A DNA stretch of 64,000 nucleotides from Oceanobacter antarcticus (GTDB lineage: Bacteria > Pseudomonadota > Gammaproteobacteria > Pseudomonadales > Oceanobacteraceae): NCBI RefSeq assembly GCF_044962685.1, contig NZ_JBBKTX010000014.1, positions 72,617 to 136,616 on the forward strand. The letters are read 5' to 3'. Both the position numbers and the translations under genes were made by a program. The notes under the pieces were generated by a model that was not told the origin of the DNA, made no database searches, and was given only the letters and a program-made list of their open reading frames with translations. The stretch's first letter is position 1, and every line of letters begins with the position of its first letter. Shown here piece after piece: positions 44,154 through 53,580 of this stretch.

Positions 44154-45706
44154 TACCGCTCGCTCGTTGCTGTTGTTGGCCGGGTGGCAATCACCAGTGC
44201 GGTAGCAAACAGCAGTGTTACCAAGCACAAAAAGTACAACGGCAGCAGCCCCCAGCGCATATAGGGCGTGTCTCCGCTCCGTAATTCAGCCTTGGCCGTC
44301 AGGCTGCCGCGAATGCCGGTCGGTAGTTGCTTCACGATCTGACCATGGTTGTTTACTAATGCGGTAATACCGGTATTGGTCGAACGCAGCAGGTAACGCC
44401 CGGTTTCCAACGCCCGCATTTGCGCCAGGCCCATGTGCTGTTTTGGCCCCAGAGAGTCGCCAAACCAGGCATCGTTGCTGACCGTGACCAACAGGTTAGC
44501 TTGCCTGGCCATGCGGCTGACGAGTTGTGGATAGGCTATTTCGTAGCAAATATAAGGGGCGATCAAATAAAGCTGTTGATGCACTTCGAGACGGATCAGA
44601 TCCTGATCGGGTGCACCATGCAAGAAGCTCGACATTTCCAGATCAAAAAATGGAATCAGGCCGCGTAGCTGGCTTTCAAAAGGAATAAATTCACCAAAAG
44701 GAACCAGTTGTTGTTTGTGATACAGACCGTCAGCCATACCCGTCGCAACAATGCTGTTGTGATATTCCCCGGCCTGCGGGTGATTTTGTGGATAGCGGTA
44801 AGCGATACCGGTTATCAGGCCAGCATCATGTTGTTGCGCTGTGTGATTAAGTTCGTCCAGGTAAGGTAAAAAACGATCATAGACCAAGGTGATCGCTGTC
44901 TCCGGCCAGACAATCAGGTCGCTGTCCCAGAGTTTTGAGGTTTCCTTGAAATACAGGTTGATGGTCGGGCTGACCATTTCCGGCTTCCATTTCAGATTCT
45001 GATCAATGTTTCCCTGTACGCTGCTGACCGTCAGTTCACCCACTGGCGTTGTCCATTGCTGTTGTTGTAACAGGTATCCTGCTGGCCAGAGCAGTACGAC
45101 CCAGAGGTATCTTAACTGGGTTGTCCGCAGAGCCTGAATCAGACTGGTGGCGGTCAGCATCAGAATAACCGAGATACCATAACTGCCAATAACGGGAGCC
45201 CAGCCGGATAGCCAACTGAACAGGTGTGCGTCACCCGCAAATAACCACGGGAAGCCGGTAAATATCCAGCTGCGTAGCCATTCGCTGATAAACCAGAAGG
45301 CGGGTAGCATTAGCCAGGGAATAACTGGTTGGCCATGGCGTCTGAACAGGGCGTAGAGGCTAAAGCAGATGGCGGGAACCAGTGCCAGCACTGCGGCAAA
45401 CAACGCTGCCAACAGTATGGCCAAAGGGGCAGATGTGCCGCCAAAGTCATGCATGCTGACATAAACCCAGGAAACACCACTGCCAAATTGACCAAAGGCG
45501 TACCACCAGCTGCGTTCAAATGCCTGGCGGCACGAAGCGGGTTGCCACAGCAAGTGAGCAAACAGAATCAGACTGACCAGCCCCAGTGGCCACCAGTAAA
45601 GCGGTGCCAATGCTAGGGGAGCAATGGCTCCGGCTGCCAGTAATAACAGCGGCGTCATCCAGCGCTCGGATTTGATCATCATCCCGCTAGGGGTGGTTGG
45701 AATCAC
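44153..45706 (-). CDS. lnt: Apolipoprotein N-acyltransferase
   Basis: This 517-residue inner-membrane enzyme adds the third acyl chain to lipoproteins. The N-terminal third has about six membrane helices; the nitrilase-like periplasmic domain follows. The Glu-Lys-Cys triad is visible in VWPETAITL, VPFGEFIPF and PYICYEIAYP (E. coli Glu267, Lys335, Cys387). The GTG start at 45706 has GAGG upstream and overlaps corC; an ATG at 45682 is possible. Confidence 0.97.
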   Translation of the reverse strand: MIPTTPSGMMIKSERWMTPLLLLAAGAIAPLALAPLYWWPLGLVSLILFAHLLWQPASCRQAFERSWWYAFGQFGSGVSWVYVSMHDFGGTSAPLAILLAALFAAVLALVPAICFSLYALFRRHGQPVIPWLMLPAFWFISEWLRSWIFTGFPWLFAGDAHLFSWLSGWAPVIGSYGISVILMLTATSLIQALRTTQLRYLWVVLLWPAGYLLQQQQWTTPVGELTVSSVQGNIDQNLKWKPEMVSPTINLYFKETSKLWDSDLIVWPETAITLVYDRFLPYLDELNHTAQQHDAGLITGIAYRYPQNHPQAGEYHNSIVATGMADGLYHKQQLVPFGEFIPFESQLRGLIPFFDLEMSSFLHGAPDQDLIRLEVHQQLYLIAPYICYEIAYPQLVSRMARQANLLVTVSNDAWFGDSLGPKQHMGLAQMRALETGRYLLRSTNTGITALVNNHGQIVKQLPTGIRGSLTAKAELRSGDTPYMRWGLLPLYFLCLVTLLFATALVIATRPTTATSER

Positions 45707-46524
45707 ACAGGGGTGACCTCAAGTAAATTGATCTGGCGGCTGGTGCCGTTGATGACCTTGAAGTGCCAGTTTTCGATACTGATACTTTCATTACATTCCG
45801 GTACCCGACCAAAATGATGGATGACGATACCACCGATGGTATCAAAATCGTCATCGCTGAAGCTGGCCTCAAAATGTTCGTTAAAGTCTTCGACCGGAGT
45901 GAGTGCCTTGACCATAAAAATCTGATTTTCGACTTCCTTGATCAGGCTCTCTTCTTCATCAAAATCATGCTCATCTTCAATATCGCCGACAATCTGTTCC
46001 AGTACATCTTCAATAGTGACCAGTCCGGCAACACTGCCAAATTCATCGACCACAACCGCCATATGATTCCGGGTGGCCCGGAATTCCCGTAGCAGAACAT
46101 TCAGGCGCTTGCTTTCCGGTACAAAAGTGGTTGGGCGTAAAATATCCTTGAGGCGGAAATTGTCATGGTGATCGGTAAGCAACAATGGCAACAGATCCTT
46201 GGCCAGCATGATACCCAGGATTTCATTTTGCCCTTCACCCAGCACGGGGAAGCGGGAGTGAGCCGATTCAATAATGCGTGGAATGCATCCCTTGAGCGAC
46301 TCGTTGATTTGAATGGAGACCATTTGGGCGCGCGGAATCATGATATCCCGAACCTGCATCTCGGAAACCTGCAGGGCACCTTCAAGAATATTCAGGGTGT
46401 CGTTGTCGACGATGCTGCGTTCGGCAGCTTCTCGCACAATCACTTTGATGTCTTGACGACTTTGTGGATCGTCAGAGAACAGATCAGTCAGCTTTTCCAG
46501 CCAACTTCGGGGGTCGTCGCTCAT
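45703..46524 (-). CDS. corC: CorC/HlyC family protein (CBS domains)
   Basis: This 273-residue cytoplasmic protein has two CBS domains (about residues 65-190) and a C-terminal transporter-associated domain (about 205-273). It lacks the membrane domain of the larger CNNM/CorB relatives. Relatives are linked to magnesium and cobalt efflux. The sequence VSEMQVRDIMIPRAQMVSI and VVDEFGSVAGLVTIEDVLE are typical. It overlaps ybeY and lnt by 4 bases. Confidence 0.95.
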   Translation of the reverse strand: MSDDPRSWLEKLTDLFSDDPQSRQDIKVIVREAAERSIVDNDTLNILEGALQVSEMQVRDIMIPRAQMVSIQINESLKGCIPRIIESAHSRFPVLGEGQNEILGIMLAKDLLPLLLTDHHDNFRLKDILRPTTFVPESKRLNVLLREFRATRNHMAVVVDEFGSVAGLVTIEDVLEQIVGDIEDEHDFDEEESLIKEVENQIFMVKALTPVEDFNEHFEASFSDDDFDTIGGIVIHHFGRVPECNESISIENWHFKVINGTSRQINLLEVTPV

Positions 46525-47003
46525 GGGGCCTCGTCTTGATAAGGGTCTGGGAAGCCGAGCTGCGCCAGCAGGCGTTGCTCCAGTTCTTCCATCTCTTCCG
46601 CTTCGTCGTCATTTATATGGTCGTATCCCAGTAAATGCAAGCAGCCATGAATGACCATATGAGCCCAGTGGGCATTCGCTGATTTACCTTGTTCGTGGGC
46701 TTCCCTTGTCACAATCTGTACACAGATGACCAGGTCTCCCAGTAAAGGGATAGGGACTTGCGGTGGGGCTTCAAAAGGAAATGACAAGACATTGGTCGGC
46801 GAATCCTTGCCACGGTATTCGCTGTTTAATTGTTGGCTTTCTGCTTCGGCGCAAAGACGAATGGTCAGTTCCGGTTCGTCATAGGGGGAGCGTTCTGCCA
46901 CTGCGGCGGTTACCCACTGCAGAAACTGCTCTTCCGTGGGCAAGCTTTCTGCTTGCAGATCAATTTCTTCGGCAATTTGTAAGTCAAGCAGCGCTAGCGT
47001 CAT
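46521..47003 (-). CDS. ybeY: Endoribonuclease YbeY
   Basis: This 160-residue metal-dependent RNase matures the 16S rRNA 3' end and takes part in ribosome quality control. The zinc site is HGCLHLLGYDH with His119, His123 and His129. EYRGKDSPTNVLSFPFE is also typical. It overlaps phoH and corC by 4 bases each, the common arrangement. Confidence 0.97.
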   Translation of the reverse strand: MTLALLDLQIAEEIDLQAESLPTEEQFLQWVTAAVAERSPYDEPELTIRLCAEAESQQLNSEYRGKDSPTNVLSFPFEAPPQVPIPLLGDLVICVQIVTREAHEQGKSANAHWAHMVIHGCLHLLGYDHINDDEAEEMEELEQRLLAQLGFPDPYQDEAP

Positions 47004-48076
47004 GAAGTGGTTGCCTGTTGCCGTTCCTGGCGACTGGCTTCTCTGGCCTGTTCTTCTTGTTCGTCATGGCGATCGTAGGCATCAACAATACGTTGTACCA
47101 AGGGGTGGCGGACAACATCACGATTATCAAAACGGGTGATACCGATGCCTTCAACGCCGTCGAGTACTTCCAGGCCATGACGCAAACCGGACAGTACACC
47201 ACGTGGCAGATCCGTCTGGGTGATGTCACCGGTAATCACCGCTCTGGAGCCAAAGCCAATCCGGGTCAGAAACATTTTCATCTGTTCTTTGGTGGTGTTC
47301 TGGCTTTCATCCAGAATCACAAAAGAGTGGCTGAGGGTGCGCCCACGCATGTAGGCCAGCGGTGCCACTTCAATGACATTACGTTCCATCAACTTGCCGA
47401 CGTATTCAAAACCGAGCATTTCGTAGAGGGCATCGTAGAGTGGACGCAGGTAGGGATCAATTTTCTGCGCCAGGTCGCCAGGCAGAAAGCCCAGTTTTTC
47501 ACCGGCTTCTACCGCTGGGCGCACCAGCAAAATACGTCTGACATCATCTTTCAATAGCGCTTCTACCGCTGCAGCGACCGCCAGGAAGGTTTTGCCGGTA
47601 CCGGCAGGGCCAATGCCGAAGCTGATGTCGTAGCGTCGTATCTGGTCAATGTATTCGCGCTGATGCTTGCCTCGTACCTTGACATGGGCCTGGGGCGTTT
47701 TGATGATCAGCGAGCCGTGCTGGGGATCCGGCTGAGGCTGTTGTTCCGAGCTATCCGATTCATCCTGTTGGTTAATTTTGTCTTCTGATAGCAGTAAATG
47801 TATCAGATCCGGCGTGATCGGCGTGCCATTGGCGGTCTCACTGTAGAGCCGGTCAATCAGCCGGGCGGCACGGGCACCGGCTTCGCGGTCGCCTTCGAGG
47901 CGAAACTGGCCGCCACGATTATAAATGACCAACTGGTAGTGATCTGCAATCTGGTGGATATGGCTGTCCAGATTGCCACTGAGGTTGGCGAGCCGGGAGG
48001 CATTTTCCGGTTGCAGCTCCAGAGTCTGGACGGATATTTCAGCAACTGACGCTGGGGTGCTGGGCGTATCGGTCAA
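47000..48076 (-). CDS. phoH: PhoH-like ATPase
   Basis: This 358-residue protein (YbeZ in E. coli) has an N-terminal KH-like domain and an ATPase domain with Walker A GPAGTGKT (156-163) and Walker B FVILDESQNTT. It works with YbeY and may be an RNA helicase. Between the domains there is a Gln/Asp-rich linker (about 100-120). The C-terminal tail is rich in Glu, Gln and Arg. It lies 35 bases after miaB. Confidence 0.95.
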   Translation of the reverse strand: MTDTPSTPASVAEISVQTLELQPENASRLANLSGNLDSHIHQIADHYQLVIYNRGGQFRLEGDREAGARAARLIDRLYSETANGTPITPDLIHLLLSEDKINQQDESDSSEQQPQPDPQHGSLIIKTPQAHVKVRGKHQREYIDQIRRYDISFGIGPAGTGKTFLAVAAAVEALLKDDVRRILLVRPAVEAGEKLGFLPGDLAQKIDPYLRPLYDALYEMLGFEYVGKLMERNVIEVAPLAYMRGRTLSHSFVILDESQNTTKEQMKMFLTRIGFGSRAVITGDITQTDLPRGVLSGLRHGLEVLDGVEGIGITRFDNRDVVRHPLVQRIVDAYDRHDEQEEQAREASRQERQQATTS

Positions 48077-48111
48077 AAAAATCTCCTGGGAGTAGGCAAC
48101 GGCGTACTGGT

Positions 48112-49473
48112 CTAGTACGCCTGATCTGCATCGATGATGACACCGCGCAGGCTGTTCGGGTAGGCATCTTCAATCTGTACCCGTACGAATTTACCAATCA
48201 GGCTGTGGTCTTCATAGCGGAAGTTTACAACGCGGTTGTTTTCCGTACGCCCTTGCAGTTCTCCCGGATCCTTGCGAGAGACACCGGTGACCAGAATGGT
48301 TTCTTCACAGCCGACCATGCGGCGGCTGATTTGCTGGGCATTTTGTAAAATACGGGCTTGCAGAATATGCAGGCGTTCTTTCTTGACGCTTTCCGGGGTG
48401 TCGTCTGCCAGTTCAGCTGCCGGTGTGCCAGGGCGGGCGCTGTAAATAAAACTGAAAGACGTATCAAAACCAATACTTTCGATCAGTTTCATGGTGTCTT
48501 CAAAATCTGCCAGCGTTTCGCCAGGAAAGCCGATAATGAAGTCGGAGGAGACGGAAATATCCGGGCGCAACTTGCGCAGCCGCTCGATCTTGTCGAGATA
48601 CAGATCAATTTCATGGCCGCGTTTCATCGCCGCGAGAATCCGGTTGGAGCCACTTTGTACTGGCAAGTGCAGGTGGCTTACCAGCTCTGGTACTTCGGCA
48701 TACACTTGAATCAGGCTGTCACTGAACTCCAGTGGGTGTGAGGTGGTGAATCGAATCCGGTCAATACCGTCGATGTCGGCAACCTGGGTAATCAGTTCGG
48801 CCAGGTCGGCTTCTTCTCCATCGGTGGTTGCACCGCAGTAGGCGTTGACGTTCTGCCCCAGCAGGTTGACTTCCCGAACGTTTTGCGCTGCCAGTTGTTC
48901 TACTTCTCGCAGTACATCGGCGAGCGGTCGGCTGACCTCTTCGCCACGGGTGTAGGGGACAACGCAGAAAGTGCAATATTTGGAGCAACCTTCCATAACA
49001 GACACAAAAGCCGTACAGCCTTCCACTTTGGGAGCGGGCAGATGGTCGAATTTTTCGATTTCAGGGAAGGTAACGTCGACTACCTGGATGGCATTAGCTG
49101 CCTTGTTCACCATGGCTGGCAGGCGGTGGAGCGTTTGGGGGCCAAAGACCATATCGACAAAGGGCGCTCGTTTGATGATGGCGTCACCTTCCTGGCTGGC
49201 GACACAACCGCCGACGCCAATTTTAAGATCGGGGTTTTTGGCTTTCAGTTTTTTCCAGCGCCCTAGCTCATGAAAGACCTTTTCCTGGGCTTTTTCCCGA
49301 ATCGAGCAGGTGTTCAGCAGAATGACATCGGCTTCTTCCGGGTTGTCGGTCATTTCCAGCTGATGGCTGGCTTCCAGCATGTCTGCCATCCGGGATGAAT
49401 CGTATTCGTTCATCTGGCAACCGTGCGTTTTGATGTAAAGCTTTTTCGGTTGATCCTGAGTGGCAGAAGTCAT
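48112..49473 (-). CDS. miaB: tRNA-2-methylthio-N6-dimethylallyladenosine synthase
   Basis: This 453-residue radical-SAM enzyme adds a methylthio group to A37 of tRNAs. The radical-SAM cluster is CSKYCTFC. The second cluster uses Cys in THGCQMNEYDS, NTCSIREKA and GGCVAS. A TRAM domain is at the C-terminus. The ATG at 49473 was chosen over an in-frame TTG two codons upstream. It opens the miaB-phoH-ybeY-corC-lnt-DUF6164 operon. Confidence 0.97.
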   Translation of the reverse strand: MTSATQDQPKKLYIKTHGCQMNEYDSSRMADMLEASHQLEMTDNPEEADVILLNTCSIREKAQEKVFHELGRWKKLKAKNPDLKIGVGGCVASQEGDAIIKRAPFVDMVFGPQTLHRLPAMVNKAANAIQVVDVTFPEIEKFDHLPAPKVEGCTAFVSVMEGCSKYCTFCVVPYTRGEEVSRPLADVLREVEQLAAQNVREVNLLGQNVNAYCGATTDGEEADLAELITQVADIDGIDRIRFTTSHPLEFSDSLIQVYAEVPELVSHLHLPVQSGSNRILAAMKRGHEIDLYLDKIERLRKLRPDISVSSDFIIGFPGETLADFEDTMKLIESIGFDTSFSFIYSARPGTPAAELADDTPESVKKERLHILQARILQNAQQISRRMVGCEETILVTGVSRKDPGELQGRTENNRVVNFRYEDHSLIGKFVRVQIEDAYPNSLRGVIIDADQAY

Positions 49474-49603
49474 GGGCAAAACAGCCTTCGGTGTCGCGTA
49501 AAAAAAGGGGCAGTATTATACTTCGCTCCCTTCTGTTGATGCCAGTGCGCATCTGCAGTCCTGATCGAGATTTTCTGTGCTACCGAGGTTGTCTGACGCC
49601 TTT

Positions 49604-49948
49604 ATGAATTCGAAAGAAATGGTTGAACCCGTCTACCGCGTTGTTTTTTTACAACAAGCCGAGGTATTTGAAATTTACGCGCGCTATATCTATCCAAGTG
49701 ATCTGTATGGTTTTGTTGAAGTTGAGCAATTATTGTTCGGGGAGCGCTCCCAGTTGGTGGTGGATCCTGGTGAGGAGAAGCTGAAAAACACCTTTGCTGA
49801 TGTCAAACGCACCTTTATCCCTATGCATGCCGTCATCCGTATCGATGAAGTGAGTAAAGAAGGCAAGCCGACGGTGACCAAAACCGATGGTGCCAATAAC
49901 GTCAGTTTATTCCCAGGGCCGGGAGGGACACCAGCGGGTCGACGATAA
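49604..49948 (+). CDS. DUF1820 family protein
   Basis: This 114-residue cytoplasmic protein contains YRVVFLQQAEVFEIYARYIY, then SDLYGFVEVEQLLFGERSQL and FIPMHAVIRIDEV, which together define DUF1820. The function is not known; the fold is probably beta-rich. It is divergent from miaB, a neighbourhood kept in several gammaproteobacteria. The start MNSKEMVEP was chosen; a longer frame adds nine residues and no strong ribosome-binding site supports either. Confidence 0.85.
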   Translation: MNSKEMVEPVYRVVFLQQAEVFEIYARYIYPSDLYGFVEVEQLLFGERSQLVVDPGEEKLKNTFADVKRTFIPMHAVIRIDEVSKEGKPTVTKTDGANNVSLFPGPGGTPAGRR

Positions 49949-50103
49949 CGTCATTGAGGACGGTTGTCTGACTCACTATTGGCACGGCTTGTCACTTTCG
50001 GCAGGCCCTGCTATGTTCAGGCAAGTTATTTTTGCTGAGGAGATCTTCGCAGGTACTTGCCGTTTGGCTCCGCAATGTCCATCCAGTATAGGGAGTTAGC
50101 CTC

Positions 50104-50703
50104 ATGAACGCAGAAGTGATGCCGTTGTTCTGGCGAATTGCAGAACACGAACAAAATGGCCTGGAAGCTGTTAGCTTGTTAATGCCTGCTCCGGCCTCCG
50201 GAGAAGCACCCGCTGAATTTCCCACCGAAGTTTGTTTCCGTTCTTCCCGAGAGCAAAAGCCCCCGGTTGACCTGCGTTGGTCTGACGAAGACTCTGATCT
50301 GTTTATGAGTCTGCTTGATCGAGTGGTTGATGTTGAGGAAGACAACGAGGTTACCCTGGATATCAATGACGGTATCGTACAGGGGATCGTACAATTGGTG
50401 GCGCTGGCACGGTTCAAGAAACCGGCACCGACAGATGATCTGGTAGGTGACGATTTTAATACCGAACGGGAAGAAACCGAGATTGGTGATCTGGTCGCGC
50501 TGAACACCCGCTATGGCTATGTTTTGGCGATTGTGGTCGGGCTGGATTCGATCGATACCACCTGTGTTTTGCTGGAATCGGTGGTTGATGATGCCGGACT
50601 GACACTGGTTGCAGAAAATACCCTGGTTATTGCCAACCGACTTTCGATATTGCCAGGCTGCTTTGCCGACTCGGATGTCGGGCAAGGGGAAACTCGGCAC
50701 TGA
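50104..50703 (+). CDS. Unrecognised 199-residue acidic protein
   Basis: I do not recognise this protein. A GGGAG site precedes the ATG and a strong intrinsic terminator follows, so it looks like a real, singly transcribed gene. The product is acidic, with few Lys, and has no signal peptide or membrane helix. The N-terminal part has WRIAEHEQNGLEAVSLLM; the centre has VDVEEDNEVTLDINDGIVQG; the second half, from about residue 125, is rich in Val and Leu (GYVLAIVVGLDSIDTT). It may be a cytoplasmic beta-rich protein. It lies between DUF1820 and a TetR regulator. Confidence 0.75.
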   Translation: MNAEVMPLFWRIAEHEQNGLEAVSLLMPAPASGEAPAEFPTEVCFRSSREQKPPVDLRWSDEDSDLFMSLLDRVVDVEEDNEVTLDINDGIVQGIVQLVALARFKKPAPTDDLVGDDFNTEREETEIGDLVALNTRYGYVLAIVVGLDSIDTTCVLLESVVDDAGLTLVAENTLVIANRLSILPGCFADSDVGQGETRH

Positions 50704-50733
50704 GCGGTGTCAGTGCCAGTGTCTTTTTGCGGC

Positions 50734-50883
50734 TTATTTCGCCAGCGCCAGACGCTGGCGTTTTTGTTTCAACACCATATGAGTCAGGGTTGAATAAAAG
50801 CCGGTTCCACTTTGGCGGTTGTGCTGGTGGCTGGCAGCGATTTCAGCACCGCTGACCGTGTTTGCATTCGATTGCTTATTCAT
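50734..50883 (-). CDS. Possible 49-residue basic protein downstream of the TetR gene
   Basis: The frame starts MNKQSNANTVSGAEIAASH with AGGA 7 bases upstream, and ends with the basic stretch KQKRQRLALAK. It is 54 bases after the TetR gene on the same strand, so it could be co-transcribed. Its last codons lie within the terminator of the opposite-strand gene, which weakens the case. No family is recognised. Confidence 0.35.
   Translation of the reverse strand: MNKQSNANTVSGAEIAASHQHNRQSGTGFYSTLTHMVLKQKRQRLALAK
50740..50766 (+). terminator. Intrinsic terminator after the 199-residue protein gene
   Basis: CGCCAGCG and CGCTGGCG form a perfect 8-bp stem with a 5-base loop, followed by TTTTTG. It ends the plus-strand transcript. 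The same bases would code for the last residues of the minus-strand 49-codon frame. Confidence 0.85.
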
Positions 50884-50937
50884 GTGTGATCCTGTCTGAA
50901 TAGGTGAAAGAATATTCATTCCGTGTTTGTGTCCCGT

Positions 50938-51507
50938 TTAACGTCGTATTGCATCCCAACAGAGGCTGAGAATGTCTTCTTCATCGCAGCTGACGCAGCT
51001 GAATTTTTCTGGTGCCTGTTGCTGTTTTTTCGCCATCATGGAAAGGCTTCCATAGGTCACTGTATTGAGCAGTTCGTTGGGAAGGTCCTTGAAGACCCCC
51101 TGATGCTTGCCATCATCCAGCAGTTGACCGATGACCTGTTGCAGTACCGTCAGAGAGTTCTCCCGGTGCTCGGCACAAATGGTTGGTGAGGCCAGTAGCT
51201 GATCCATTAATGCCCGCTGACAAGGGTTTGCGAGCACATAACGGTAATAGTTGCCCCACAAGGTAAAGAAGCGTTCGCGCAATGGCAGCGAGGCATCGTA
51301 ACCTTCGGTACAGGCGGCAGTCAGTTTTGTGATCAGGTCATCAAACAGGGCCTTGACCAGATCCTGCTTGGTTTCAAAATACCGATAGATGGTTCCGGCA
51401 CCACATCCGGCAAGAGCAGATATTTTGGACATTGGACAAGCCTGAAGGCCATGTTCGACGATCATCTCTGCCGTTGCTTTCAGTATCTGTTCGCGCTTGT
51501 CTATCAT
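50938..51507 (-). CDS. TetR/AcrR-family regulator
   Basis: This 189-residue repressor-type protein has an N-terminal HTH (about residues 10-52, with ISALAGCGAGTIYRYFETKQ) and an all-helical ligand-binding part. Near the C-terminus it has three cysteines (FSCVSCDEEDILSLC) that could sense metal or oxidation, but this is only an inference. A 10-bp palindrome lies 20 bases upstream of the start and may be its operator. No obvious target gene (pump or enzyme) lies next to it. Confidence 0.92.
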   Translation of the reverse strand: MIDKREQILKATAEMIVEHGLQACPMSKISALAGCGAGTIYRYFETKQDLVKALFDDLITKLTAACTEGYDASLPLRERFFTLWGNYYRYVLANPCQRALMDQLLASPTICAEHRENSLTVLQQVIGQLLDDGKHQGVFKDLPNELLNTVTYGSLSMMAKKQQQAPEKFSCVSCDEEDILSLCWDAIRR

Positions 51508-51527
51508 GATGCTCTATTGCCAGTGAC

Positions 51528-51537
51528 TGAACGTTCA
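51528..51537. promoter_or_regulatory. Palindrome TGAACGTTCA, probable TetR operator
   Basis: TGAACGTTCA is a perfect palindrome 20 bases before the TetR start codon, within a larger ACTGAACGTTCATTC. Many TetR proteins bind such short palindromes at their own promoters. Confidence 0.45.
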
Positions 51538-51781
51538 TTCTGGTCGTTGGGCGATGGATTTGCAATCTGCTATTACGTGTCGTTTTGGTTCAATGTGTTA
51601 TTTATTTGAAACAATAAGGCTGGAAATAGAAAATTGGTTCTATTTTCGATGAAATGTTGCGGATTATTGGACGCGCTGGTGACTGATGAGCAGGCGGAAA
51701 GGGAGTTGTCCTTTCTGCCTGGGCCTGGGCTGCCTGCAGTTGCAGCAGCTCAGACCTGTGTCTGGTGAATAAGACAGTGAT

Positions 51782-52873
51782 CTATACGTTAAAACGGAAG
51801 TGTACGACGTCGCCGTCCTTGACGATGTATTCCTTGCCTTCAAGCCGCCATTTGCCAGCTTCCTTGGCACCAGATTCCCCTTTGTACTGAATAAAGTCGT
51901 TATAGCCAACCACTTCTGCGCGGATAAAGCCACGTTCAAAGTCGGTATGGATCGCTGCGGCAGCACGTGGTGCGGTATCGCCGACCTTGATGGTCCAGGC
52001 GCGGACTTCTTTTACTCCGGCGGTGAAGTAGGTTTGCAGCCCCAATAATTCATAGCCAGCACGGATAACACGATCCAGCCCCGGTTCTTCCATGCCAATT
52101 TCGGACAGGAATTCCATTTTGTCTTCATCATCCAGTTCGGCGATTTCGGACTCGATCTTGTTGCAAACGACCACGACCTGGGCACCTTCGGAGGCGGCAA
52201 TGGTGTGCACAACGTCGAGGTGCGGGTTGTTTTCAAAGCCATCTTCGGCAACGTTGGCAATGTACATGGTAGGTTTGGTGGTCAGCAGGTGGAATGCACG
52301 GGCGACTTTTTGCTCGTCGTCACTCATGTCCAGCATGCGGGCGGTGTGGCCTTCTTCAAAATGGGGTAGCAAACGCTCCAGCAACGCCTTTTGCGCTACT
52401 GCATCCTTGTCGCCGCCTTTGGCGGTACGACTAACGCGTTGATACTGCTTTTCACAGGATTCCATATCGGCCAATACCAGCTCGGTATTGATGATCTCAA
52501 TATCGTCTGCCGGGCTTACCCGGTTGGCAACGTGAATAACGTTGTCGTCTTCAAAACAGCGTACCACGTGGGCAATGGCATCGGTTTCACGAATGTTGGC
52601 GAGAAACTGGTTGCCCAGGCCTTCACCTTTTGAAGCGCCAGCCACCAGTCCGGCAATATCGACGAATTCCATGGAAGTTGGGACGACGCGTTCAGGTTTG
52701 ACGATGTCAGCCAGTTCATCCAGGCGCTTATCGGGCATGGAAACCACCCCGGAGTTAGGCTCAATGGTGCAGAACGGAAAGTTCTCTGCGTCGATGCCGG
52801 CCTTGGTGAGTGCATTGAACAGTGTGGATTTTCCGACGTTGGGCAAGCCAACGATGCCGCATTTGAAGCCCAT
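51782..52873 (-). CDS. ychF: Redox-linked ATPase YchF (Obg family)
   Basis: This 363-residue P-loop protein binds ATP and the ribosome. The P-loop is GLPNVGKST (9-17) and the start MGFKCGIVGLPNVG is diagnostic. A coiled-coil insertion (about 130-200) and a C-terminal TGS domain (about 280-363) follow. It is 39 bases after pth, the usual arrangement. Confidence 0.98.
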   Translation of the reverse strand: MGFKCGIVGLPNVGKSTLFNALTKAGIDAENFPFCTIEPNSGVVSMPDKRLDELADIVKPERVVPTSMEFVDIAGLVAGASKGEGLGNQFLANIRETDAIAHVVRCFEDDNVIHVANRVSPADDIEIINTELVLADMESCEKQYQRVSRTAKGGDKDAVAQKALLERLLPHFEEGHTARMLDMSDDEQKVARAFHLLTTKPTMYIANVAEDGFENNPHLDVVHTIAASEGAQVVVVCNKIESEIAELDDEDKMEFLSEIGMEEPGLDRVIRAGYELLGLQTYFTAGVKEVRAWTIKVGDTAPRAAAAIHTDFERGFIRAEVVGYNDFIQYKGESGAKEAGKWRLEGKEYIVKDGDVVHFRFNV

Positions 52874-52912
52874 AAGTGGTTTCCTGTGTCTGATAAAAAC
52901 GGGGCAGGTATT

Positions 52913-53500
52913 TTACCCTTTAAATGAATGAAGTCGATTCATGGCTTTCGCCATTTCGCCGTTCAGTACGTCTGGTAATACTCGGCATGCTTCGTCAATG
53001 GCTGCCCGGATGCTCTGTTCTTCCGCGACGGGGGCGCGTCCCAGCACATGGCCAGTGACCCGTGATTTGTCACCGGGGTGGCCAATGCCAATTCTCAGAC
53101 GATGAAAATCCTTGTTGTTACCCAGCTGACTGATAATGTCGCGCAGACCATTCTGGCCACCATGGCCACCACCGGTTTTAAACCGTGCGATACCCGCTGG
53201 CAGGTCAAGCTCGTCATGAATAACAAGAATGTTTTCGGGTTTGAGTTTGTAAAAATTGGCCAGTGCGGCAACCGCAAGGCCACTGCGATTCATAAAGGTG
53301 GCGGGCTTGAGCAGCCAGCATTCCTGGCCATTGATATGGCCCTTGCCAGCGAGTCCGTGAAATTTTTTGTCGGGAGACAGGCTAATGCGCTGGCTGTGCG
53401 CAAACGCATCCAGGCACCAGAAACCGGCATTATGGCGGGTGTGTTCATATTCGTTGCCGGGATTGCCCAGACCAACGATCAGTGAAATCGGTGCAGTCAC
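52913..53500 (-). CDS. pth: Peptidyl-tRNA hydrolase
   Basis: This 195-residue enzyme releases tRNA from stalled peptidyl-tRNA. The catalytic His is in TRHNAGF (His23), with GLGNPG before it, HDELDLP and GGHGGQNGLRD. The start is GTG. It follows rplY after a strong terminator and probably has its own promoter in the 124-base gap. Confidence 0.98.
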   Translation of the reverse strand: MTAPISLIVGLGNPGNEYEHTRHNAGFWCLDAFAHSQRISLSPDKKFHGLAGKGHINGQECWLLKPATFMNRSGLAVAALANFYKLKPENILVIHDELDLPAGIARFKTGGGHGGQNGLRDIISQLGNNKDFHRLRIGIGHPGDKSRVTGHVLGRAPVAEEQSIRAAIDEACRVLPDVLNGEMAKAMNRLHSFKG

Positions 53501-53580
53501 TTGCTTGCCTCATCAACAGAATGACGTGAGAACAGCTTGTCAGCTTGCGGCATCATAAATTCTGGTAAATCTGAAAACAA

